From contig CANHUM010000085.1 in assembly GCA_947463845.1 (NCBI GenBank), forward strand, positions 1 to 7,216: a stretch of DNA of 7,216 nt. The letters run 5' to 3'. The stretch is from Comamonadaceae bacterium. GTDB lineage: Bacteria; Pseudomonadota; Gammaproteobacteria; Burkholderiales; Burkholderiaceae_C. Within the stretch, counting starts at the first letter, position 1, and every line of letters begins with the position of its first letter. A model generated the notes under the pieces. The model did no database searches and had not been told where the DNA came from. It was given only the letters and a program-made list of their open reading frames with translations. The position numbers were made by a program, and so were the translations under genes. Of the stretch, positions 1 through 5,803 are shown one piece after another.

Positions 1-1
1 C

Positions 2-772
2 ATGGCCAAAATTCTCTGTGTTGCCAACCAAAAAGGTGGTGTCGGCAAAACCACCACCACGGTCAACCTTGCTGCAGGCCTGGTCAAGGTCGGGCAGCGG
101 GTTTTGCTGGTTGACCTGGACCCGCAGGGCAACGCCACCATGGGTTCGGGCATTGACAAGCGGGAGATCCCGCTGAGCGTGTATGACGTTTTGCTGGAGT
201 CTGCAACCGTCAAGGAGGCAGCGGTCAGGGCTGAGCCCTGTGGTTATGACGTGCTGTGTGCCAACCGCGAGTTGGCCGGCGCGGAAGTGGAGCTGGTTCA
301 ATTGGAGCGCCGAGACCAACGCCTGCGGGCGGCGCTGGCGCAGGTGGATGCCGATTACGACTTTGTGTTGATCGATTGCCCGCCGTCTTTGTCCATGCTG
401 ACCTTGAACGGCTTGTGCTCGGCCCACGGCGTGATCGTGCCCATGCAATGCGAATACTTTGCGCTCGAAGGGCTGACCGACCTGGTCAACACCATCAAGC
501 AGGTGCACGCCAACCTCAACAAGAACCTCAAAATCATTGGCTTGTTGCGCGTCATGTTTGACCCGCGCATCACGTTGCAAATGCAGGTGAGCGACCAGCT
601 CAAGGCGCACTTTGGCAACAAGGTTTTTGACACGGTGATTCCGCGCAATGTGCGTCTGGCCGAGGCCCCCAGTTACGGTTTGCCGGGTGTGGTTTTTGAT
701 CCGTCGGCCAAGGGCAGTCAGGCCTATGTCGAGTTTGCACGTGAGTTGGTGCAGCGTGCGCCCACGCTGTGA
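2..772 (+). CDS. parA: ParA/Soj-type chromosome partitioning ATPase
   Basis: This gene encodes a 256-residue ParA-family (MinD/ParA deviant Walker) ATPase. In this family the ATP-bound dimer binds DNA non-specifically over the nucleoid, and ParB stimulates ATP hydrolysis; the cycle moves parS-bound ParB complexes and so segregates chromosome origins. The deviant Walker A motif KGGVGKTT lies at residues 11-18. The DPQGN motif (40-44), the Walker B-like segment ending in DCPPS (125-129), EYFALEG (151-157) and the C-terminal IPRNVRLAEAPSYG segment (213-226) are all present. The length is normal for a chromosomal Soj-like ParA without an N-terminal HTH domain, which separates it from long plasmid ParA proteins. 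The ATG at position 2 gives the typical family N-terminus (MAKI), so the protein is complete although its upstream region is outside the window. The parB gene follows after one intervening gene. The segment FDPRITLQMQV (186-196) departs slightly from the commoner FD-x-RT-x-L version, probably a lineage variant. Confidence 0.97.
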   Translation: MAKILCVANQKGGVGKTTTTVNLAAGLVKVGQRVLLVDLDPQGNATMGSGIDKREIPLSVYDVLLESATVKEAAVRAEPCGYDVLCANRELAGAEVELVQLERRDQRLRAALAQVDADYDFVLIDCPPSLSMLTLNGLCSAHGVIVPMQCEYFALEGLTDLVNTIKQVHANLNKNLKIIGLLRVMFDPRITLQMQVSDQLKAHFGNKVFDTVIPRNVRLAEAPSYGLPGVVFDPSAKGSQAYVEFARELVQRAPTL

Positions 773-790
773 CCTGGGCCCGGTGTTGCC

Positions 791-1375
791 GTGACGGTCT
801 TGACCCCATCTTTCAATGCCACCATCCCGGGGATGCCGCCTGAGCCTGTGGTGCTGATCCTGCCCGGTTGGCAGGGCAGTGGCGCGGGACATTGGCAAAT
901 GCACTGGGCGCGTTTGCATGGCTACGCGGTGGTTGAACAAAACGACTGGCTCAACCCTTTGCGCGGAGACTGGATGGCGCGTCTGGATGAGGCCGTTATC
1001 GACGCAGCGGGGCCGGTGATTTTGGTGGCGCACAGCTTGGGCTGTATCTTGGTGGCGGCTTGGGCCGCGGTTTCAAGGCATACCGACCGTGTGCGAGGCG
1101 CTTTGCTGGTGGCCCCAGGGGATACCGAAGTGCCACACATGCAGGACCGGCTGCCCAGCTGGTCGCCCGTGGTTCGTCAGCGTTTGCCTTTCAGAAGTTG
1201 CTTGGTGGGCAGTCTGGACGATCCTTATTGCACAACAGAACGTGCCCAATCCTTTGCCCGTGATTGGGGCGCCCAATGGTTGTGCCTGGGCAATGCCGGC
1301 CACATCAATGCCGATTCTTCTTTGGGCGACTGGCCGCAAGGCCATGCCTTTTTACAAACACTCTTGAAAGATTGA
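791..1375 (+). CDS. RBBP9/YdeN-family alpha/beta hydrolase
   Basis: This gene encodes a small serine hydrolase of 194 residues with the alpha/beta-hydrolase fold of the RBBP9/YdeN family. The N-terminal strand and oxyanion region is VLILPGWQGSGAGHW (21-35). The nucleophile elbow is AHSLG (80-84, Ser82 as nucleophile). The acid is probably Asp144 in SLDDPYC (141-147), and the base His171 lies in GNAGH (167-171), so the catalytic triad looks intact. The physiological substrate is not known from sequence; family members are usually annotated only as serine hydrolases or esterases. There is no signal peptide, so it should be cytoplasmic. It lies 18 nt after parA and ends 2 nt before parB, so it is very probably co-transcribed with both. 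The start is uncertain. The GTG at 791 gives the longest form, but an in-frame ATG at 833 would begin MPPEPVVLILPGWQ, which fits the family's usual short N-terminus better. Neither has a clear Shine-Dalgarno sequence. Confidence 0.9.
   Translation: MTVLTPSFNATIPGMPPEPVVLILPGWQGSGAGHWQMHWARLHGYAVVEQNDWLNPLRGDWMARLDEAVIDAAGPVILVAHSLGCILVAAWAAVSRHTDRVRGALLVAPGDTEVPHMQDRLPSWSPVVRQRLPFRSCLVGSLDDPYCTTERAQSFARDWGAQWLCLGNAGHINADSSLGDWPQGHAFLQTLLKD
1366..1370 (+). promoter_or_regulatory. Probable weak ribosome binding site of parB
   Basis: The purine run GAAAG lies 7 nt upstream of the ATG at 1378, inside the last codons of the hydrolase gene. It supports 1378 as the parB start over the upstream in-frame extension, whose extra residues do not resemble ParB. 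The match to the anti-Shine-Dalgarno sequence is weak, so coupling to translation of the hydrolase gene may also contribute. Confidence 0.45.
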
Positions 1376-1377
1376 AC

Positions 1378-2292
1378 ATGGTCACCAAAAAACCCAAAGG
1401 CCTGGGCCGTGGACTGGAAGCGTTGCTGGGCCCCACTGTGGAAGATGTCCCCGAGTCTGCGCCGGCCGAGAGTGGCTTGCCCAGTCAGCTGAAATTGGAC
1501 CAGATGGTGCCCGGCATTTACCAGCCCCGCACCCGCATGGACGAGGGTGCCCTGTACGAGCTGGCCGAGTCGATCAAGGCCCAAGGCATCATGCAGCCGA
1601 TCTTGGTGCGTCGGCTGACCGAAGGTGAGAATGCGGGCAAATTCGAGATCATCGCGGGCGAGCGGCGCTTTCGCGCGTCGCGCCTGGCGGGGTTGGAAAC
1701 GGTCCCTGTTTTGGTGCGCGATGTGCCCAACGAGGCCGCTGCAGCCATGGCCCTTATTGAGAACATCCAGCGCGAAGACCTCAATCCGCTGGAGGAGGCT
1801 CAAGGCCTGCAACGTCTTATCAAAGAGTTTGGACTCACTCACGAAGCTGCTGCGCAGGCGGTGGGACGCTCACGCAGTGCTGGCAGCAACCTCTTGCGCT
1901 TGCTCAATTTGGCCGAGCCCGTACAGACCATGCTGATGGCTGGCGACCTGGACATGGGGCATGCCCGGGCCTTGTTGTCTTTGGACAAAGCGGCACAAAT
2001 CACCGCAGCCAACCAGATCGCGGCACGCAAGATGTCTGTTCGAGAGGCGGAAAGCCTGGTCAAAAAACTCAGCGCCGAATTCAATCTGGTGACTCAAAAG
2101 CCCAAAAAAGAAAAGTCCAGGGACATCCGCCGCATTGAAGAAGAGTTGTCAGACCTCTTGATGGCCGAGGTGGAGGTGCGTGTGAAAAAACGCGTCAAGC
2201 GCTTGGGCCGAATGGAGGAAACCGGTGAGTTGAGCATTCAGTTTGGCTCACTGGAAGAACTCAACGGCCTGATCGACAAATTGCGTGCTTGA
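1378..2292 (+). CDS. parB: ParB/Spo0J-type chromosome partitioning protein
   Basis: This gene encodes a 304-residue chromosomal ParB, the parS-binding CTPase clamp that spreads around the origin region and is moved by ParA. The start at 1378 gives the classic N-terminus KKPKGLGRGLEALLG (4-18), the short basic stretch that contacts ParA. The ParB/Srx-like N-terminal domain follows at about 38-133, with the CTP-binding elements GERRFRA (95-101 region) and ENIQRED (128-134). The helix-turn-helix that reads parS is at about 150-178 (LTHEAAAQAVGRSRSAGSNL). GHARALL occurs at about 194-200. A basic linker (KPKKEKSRDIRR) leads into the C-terminal dimerisation domain at about 249-304. Length and domain order are normal. 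The recognition helix reads SRSAGSN, where a small residue such as Ala is more usual at the Gly position. The stop codon overlaps the possible TTG start of the downstream kinase gene. The pairing with parA confirms the call. Confidence 0.97.
   Translation: MVTKKPKGLGRGLEALLGPTVEDVPESAPAESGLPSQLKLDQMVPGIYQPRTRMDEGALYELAESIKAQGIMQPILVRRLTEGENAGKFEIIAGERRFRASRLAGLETVPVLVRDVPNEAAAAMALIENIQREDLNPLEEAQGLQRLIKEFGLTHEAAAQAVGRSRSAGSNLLRLLNLAEPVQTMLMAGDLDMGHARALLSLDKAAQITAANQIAARKMSVREAESLVKKLSAEFNLVTQKPKKEKSRDIRRIEEELSDLLMAEVEVRVKKRVKRLGRMEETGELSIQFGSLEELNGLIDKLRA
2289..2292 (+). other. TTGA stop/start overlap of parB and first kinase gene
   Basis: The parB stop codon TGA (2290-2292) is overlapped by an in-frame TTG (2289-2291) that can start the kinase gene. 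With no clear ribosome binding site upstream, re-initiation by ribosomes finishing parB is the simplest reading. If GTG at 2298 is the true start the genes would not overlap but would still be only 5 nt apart. Confidence 0.5.
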
Positions 2293-4049
2293 GCGCGGTG
2301 CCATCAGCCTTCCAAAAATGGTCCAACATATTCTGGCGAACCTTGTTTCGTCCAGATGGTTTGTTGCGCCAGGAAATGCTCTCCATTTATTTGGTGCTGG
2401 TGAGTCTTTCGACATTTTTGGGCTATTGGCTGACGCCCATTGAGCCGGTCGCGCAGGCCAATTTGGCCTTGTCGGTGTTGACGGCATGCCTCTTTGTTGT
2501 GGTGCGCATCCGGGCGATGGTGGATGTTGTGGTCCATACCGTCACTGCGCTCACCTTGTTGCTGACGCTGTACACCGCCATGTACTCAGGCGGCATCAAT
2601 TCCACGGCGGTGGTCTGGCTCAGTGTCTTGTCGGTGTCGGTCTTGTTGATGCTGGGGCGCGCAGCCACACTGGTCTGGATGGGTATCTTGTTGCTGGCGA
2701 TTTTCGGTCTGACCCTGATGACTTGGTATGGCGTTGTGGACAGCCATGTGAATGCATCATCGTCCATGGTGAACTGGGCTTATCTGAACCATGTGCTGGC
2801 GCTTTTGAATTTGATGATGGGGGTGCGCATTTATGAGCATTTGCACAAGATGCAGTTGCGCAAGCTCAATCAGCGCAATGAGGAACTCAAGGCCACACAT
2901 GAGGCGCTGATCCGGGCACAGGCGCACAAGGACGAATTTGTCGCAGCCGTCGGACATGAGTTGCGCACCCCGATGAACGTGATTTTGGGGCTCAATGGCG
3001 TGCTGCGTCTGGAGCTGGCCGATTCGCCTGAACTCTTGACCATGGTGGGGCATATCCGCCGCTCGACCGAGAACTTGTTGCAGGTGGTCAATGACATCCT
3101 GGATTTTTCTCAATTGCAGGCGGGCAGGCTGCACCTCAACCGGGTTGACTTTGCACTGCAGTCGCTCCTGGACGAGCTGGAAAAGCGCTACGCCGAAAAA
3201 GCGCACAACAAAGGCCTGGTTTTGCGTTTCGTTCAAGCGGCTGACCTGCCGGCAAGGGTGCACGGCGACCAGGGCCGGCTGTTGCAAATTCTGAGCAACC
3301 TGGTGAACAACGCCATCAAATTCACGCATCAGGGCAGTGTGAGCGTGCATGTCATGGCCCAGAACGAGAACCTGCGGTTTGAGGTGCAGGACGAGGGCCC
3401 GGGCATCCCCCTGGCGCGGCAGGAACACATTTTCAGGCGGTTCGAACATGCGGATGTGCAAACCAACCTGGCTGATGCCGGCACGGGTCTGGGTCTGACC
3501 CTGTGTGAAAAACTGGTGACGCTGCAAGGAGGTTGCATCGGTGTGGTCAGCCAGCCAGGGCAGGGTGCACGGTTCTGGTTTGAGATGCCTTTGGAAGCAG
3601 CCAAGACCACGGCGCTGTCCTCTCAGGAGAGCTTAGACAGTCTGGTGGATCAACCCCTGTGCATTCTGGTGGTGGACGACAACCCGGTGAACCTGATGGT
3701 GGCGCAATTGCAGTTACAAAAATGTTGGCCCAAAGCGCAGGTCACCACAGCAGACAGCGGTGCCAAAGCCCTCAGCCTGATGGACCAGCAGTGGTTTGAT
3801 GTCGCCCTGATCGACATGATCATGCCGGACATGGACGGCATGCAGGTCACGCAGCAAATCCGCCAGCACTTCCCGGCCATTGCGGCCCGCATGCCCATCC
3901 TGGCGCTCACAGCCAACACCAATCCCGTCGACCGCGAACGTTGCCTGGCGGCAGGCATGAACGAGGTGCTGTACAAGCCGATGGAGACCGAATTGCTGAT
4001 GCGCACGGTGAGCCATTACATCCGGCGAGCGCAGGGGGACAGCTTGTGA
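2289..4049 (+). CDS. Membrane hybrid sensor histidine kinase/response regulator (first of tandem pair)
   Basis: This gene encodes a 586-residue hybrid histidine kinase. Residues 31-180 contain about six hydrophobic membrane segments and no recognised periplasmic sensor domain. A charged, probably coiled-coil linker (183-215) leads to the HisKA domain, with phosphoacceptor His223 in GHELRTPMN. The HATPase domain follows: N box around Asn341 (NNAIKFT), G1 box DEGPGIP (368-374), F box IFRRF (381-385) and G2 box GTGLGL (398-403). The C-terminal receiver has acidic Asp463/Asp464 (VVDDN), phosphoacceptor Asp509 (LIDMIMPDMDG), Thr541 and Lys563 (YKP). Every catalytic residue expected is present. There is no HPt or DNA-binding output domain, so phosphate presumably passes to partners encoded elsewhere. 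The signal is unknown. The start is uncertain: TTG at 2289 overlaps the parB stop (TTGA), GTG at 2298 would remove three residues, and ATG at 2376 would remove 29. None has a good Shine-Dalgarno sequence, which suggests translational coupling to parB. Confidence 0.93.
   Translation: MSAVPSAFQKWSNIFWRTLFRPDGLLRQEMLSIYLVLVSLSTFLGYWLTPIEPVAQANLALSVLTACLFVVVRIRAMVDVVVHTVTALTLLLTLYTAMYSGGINSTAVVWLSVLSVSVLLMLGRAATLVWMGILLLAIFGLTLMTWYGVVDSHVNASSSMVNWAYLNHVLALLNLMMGVRIYEHLHKMQLRKLNQRNEELKATHEALIRAQAHKDEFVAAVGHELRTPMNVILGLNGVLRLELADSPELLTMVGHIRRSTENLLQVVNDILDFSQLQAGRLHLNRVDFALQSLLDELEKRYAEKAHNKGLVLRFVQAADLPARVHGDQGRLLQILSNLVNNAIKFTHQGSVSVHVMAQNENLRFEVQDEGPGIPLARQEHIFRRFEHADVQTNLADAGTGLGLTLCEKLVTLQGGCIGVVSQPGQGARFWFEMPLEAAKTTALSSQESLDSLVDQPLCILVVDDNPVNLMVAQLQLQKCWPKAQVTTADSGAKALSLMDQQWFDVALIDMIMPDMDGMQVTQQIRQHFPAIAARMPILALTANTNPVDRERCLAAGMNEVLYKPMETELLMRTVSHYIRRAQGDSL
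4033..4039 (+). promoter_or_regulatory. Ribosome binding site of second kinase gene
   Basis: The purine run AGGGGGA ends 6 nt before the GTG at 4046. This spacing favours GTG 4046 over the in-frame ATG at 4055, which would be 15 nt away. It also argues against the much longer upstream reading frame, which would overlap the receiver domain of the first kinase by about 100 nt. Confidence 0.6.
4046..4049 (+). other. GTGA stop/start overlap between the two kinase genes
   Basis: The stop TGA of the first kinase (4047-4049) lies within GTGA, whose GTG starts the second kinase. Such 4-nt overlaps usually give coupled translation and similar amounts of the two proteins, which is relevant if the kinases form mixed complexes. 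Confidence 0.75.
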
Positions 4050-5803
4050 AGCCGATGCTTCGAACGCCCCCATGGATACCACGCATGGTGGCACGCCTGC
4101 CTGCTCGATATCAGCAGGGCAGGATGCCCTACGTGTTCTTCTTTGTGATTGTGGTGATGGCGGTGCTCTTGACCTATGCCGTGATCAGCCCCTATGCCTA
4201 CGCGAGTGTGATGTTCAGCAGCTATGCGGCCCTCCTGCTCGCATTGTTGTTGCTGGTCAACCGGGGTTTTTCTCTCAGCCAGGCCATCCACTGGGGCACA
4301 GGCTTGGGTGCTGGTGTGTTGTTCTACGAGGTTTGGGTCACTGGGGGTGTCCATTCGCCTTCGCTGGCCTGGATGTTGATCCTGCCATTGACCCCGTTCT
4401 ACATGATCCATCGCAGGGCTGGGTTCTTCTGGCTGCTGATCGCGCTGGCCTTGCAAGGGCTGATGGTCGTCTCCAACCATTTGGGCTGGGTGCAACCTTT
4501 TGAGACGGGTACGTCGCACGTGATGTCGTCGTTCTTGACTTACACGCTGGTCACCTGTGTGCTGATGGTGGTGCCCTTGATGTACGACCACATGTACCGA
4601 CAGGCTTTGGAGGAAAGCCGTGTGTACCAACGTGAACTTGAGCTCAGACGCGAAGAGCTCGAACACACTTCGGCCATGCGTGAGCATTTCATTGCCATGG
4701 TGAGCCATGAGTTGCGCACACCCATGAATGCCATATTGGGATTCAATGCGCTGTTGCTGTCACGGGTGAAGGACAAGCCTGAAGCACTCAAAGTGCTCAA
4801 CCACACCCGACAGTCCGCCGACCATTTGATGACGGTGATCAACGATATCCTGGACTATTCGCAGCTGCAGTCAGGGCAACTGGTCATGCATCCCGAGGCC
4901 GTTGAGCTGCGTCATATCGCCGTCCATGCATTCGAATTGTTCAAACCACGCGTGCAGAGCCTGGACCTGGATTACCGCTTGGTGTTGGACCCGGCTTTGC
5001 CCGCCTGGGTCCATACCGATCGCCACCGCCTGATGCAGGTGCTGGTAAACTTGCTGGGCAACGCCCTCAAGTTCACCCACCAAGGGTCGGTGGTTCTGCA
5101 CGTGCGGTGGACCGATCCCGGGATCGAGTTTTCCGTGCAGGACACCGGTATCGGCATTGCCAAAGACAGACAGGATCAGATTTTCAAGCGCTTCACCCAA
5201 GCCGAAAGTGACACACAGACCCTCTACGGGGGCAACGGCTTGGGCTTGGCCATTTCTCAAAAGGTGGCGCAGCTGCTGGGTGGTGAAATCGATTTTGAAA
5301 GCGAGCCCGGGCAAGGCTCCCGGTTTTGGTTGCACCTGCCCTTGACAGCGGCCGCGGCTCCGGCCAAATCGTCCAAGCACCATCAGCATCTGCTGCAAAG
5401 TGCAGACCGGCCCTGGACCTTTCTGGTGGCCGATGACCATGCGGCCAACCGTCTGCTGCTCAAGCTGGTGCTCCAAAATGCCTGGCCCCATTGCCGGGTC
5501 CTGGAGGCGGTGGATGGACAAAAGACCCTGGATGTCTTGCGAGAGCAAACGGTGGATCTGGTCTTCATGGACATGGTCATGCCCATCTTGGATGGTATCG
5601 ACGCCACACGACTCATCCGCCAGGACCCTGGGCAGCGATTCCAGCAGGTTCCGGTGTTGGGTCTGACGGCCAATGTGAATCCATTGGATCTGAAGCGTTT
5701 CCAGTCGGCGGGGCTCAGTGGTCTGATGCTCAAACCTTTTGAGCAAGCCGATCTGTGCCACCAGGCAGAGCTGTTGTTGTTGGCTGAGCGGGGTGCAGCA
5801 TGA
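4046..5803 (+). CDS. Membrane hybrid sensor histidine kinase/response regulator (second of tandem pair)
   Basis: Read from GTG 4046 this gene encodes a 585-residue hybrid kinase with the same plan as its upstream neighbour. Residues 28-180 form about six membrane segments with short loops and no recognised extracytoplasmic domain. A charged coiled-coil linker (about 183-212) follows. The HisKA domain carries His221 (SHELRTPMN). The HATPase domain has Asn339 (GNALKFT), G1 box DTGIGI (366-371), F box IFKRF (379-383) and G2 box GGNGLGL (395-401). The receiver has Asp463/Asp464 (VADDH), phosphoacceptor Asp509 (FMDMVMPILDG), Thr541 and Lys563 (LKP), the same numbers as in the first kinase. All catalytic residues are present, so it should be active. 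As in its neighbour, no HPt or output domain follows the receiver. The start overlaps the previous stop (GTGA) and has a good ribosome binding site. The likeness in length, order and motif spacing points to tandem duplication followed by strong divergence of the sensor half. Confidence 0.94.
   Translation: MKPMLRTPPWIPRMVARLPARYQQGRMPYVFFFVIVVMAVLLTYAVISPYAYASVMFSSYAALLLALLLLVNRGFSLSQAIHWGTGLGAGVLFYEVWVTGGVHSPSLAWMLILPLTPFYMIHRRAGFFWLLIALALQGLMVVSNHLGWVQPFETGTSHVMSSFLTYTLVTCVLMVVPLMYDHMYRQALEESRVYQRELELRREELEHTSAMREHFIAMVSHELRTPMNAILGFNALLLSRVKDKPEALKVLNHTRQSADHLMTVINDILDYSQLQSGQLVMHPEAVELRHIAVHAFELFKPRVQSLDLDYRLVLDPALPAWVHTDRHRLMQVLVNLLGNALKFTHQGSVVLHVRWTDPGIEFSVQDTGIGIAKDRQDQIFKRFTQAESDTQTLYGGNGLGLAISQKVAQLLGGEIDFESEPGQGSRFWLHLPLTAAAAPAKSSKHHQHLLQSADRPWTFLVADDHAANRLLLKLVLQNAWPHCRVLEAVDGQKTLDVLREQTVDLVFMDMVMPILDGIDATRLIRQDPGQRFQQVPVLGLTANVNPLDLKRFQSAGLSGLMLKPFEQADLCHQAELLLLAERGAA
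5800..5803 (+). other. ATGA stop/start overlap between second kinase and transporter
   Basis: The second kinase stops with TGA at 5801-5803 inside ATGA, whose ATG (5800-5802) begins the transporter gene. A G-rich stretch (GGGG, 5790-5793) six bases upstream may act as a weak ribosome binding site. The overlap makes shared transcription and coupled translation likely. Confidence 0.8.

Noticed and set aside
734..750. Possible parS site around CACGTG near the end of parA
   Set aside because: Only the central CACGTG and a few flanking bases match the palindromic consensus TGTTTCACGTGAAACA; the right arm fails almost entirely.
999..1007. TTATCGACG as a DnaA box suggesting a replication origin next to parAB
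   Set aside because: It differs from TTATCCACA at two positions and stands alone inside the hydrolase coding sequence; no cluster of boxes or AT-rich region is present.
1264..1377. Upstream extension of the parB reading frame
   Set aside because: The extra residues overlap the end of the hydrolase gene and do not resemble ParB; the ATG at 1378 gives the conserved ParB N-terminus.
2757..3527. Long open frame on the minus strand opposite the first kinase
   Set aside because: It is the antisense shadow of conserved HisKA/HATPase coding sequence, with a Gln/His-rich composition and no recognisable domain.
3941..4045. Upstream extension of the second kinase reading frame
   Set aside because: It overlaps the receiver domain of the first kinase in another frame and has polar residues unlike a membrane protein N-terminus; GTG 4046 has a good ribosome binding site.
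4512..4528. Second CACGTG core inside the second kinase gene as a parS candidate
   Set aside because: Flanking arms do not match the parS consensus on either side, and a six-base core is expected by chance.
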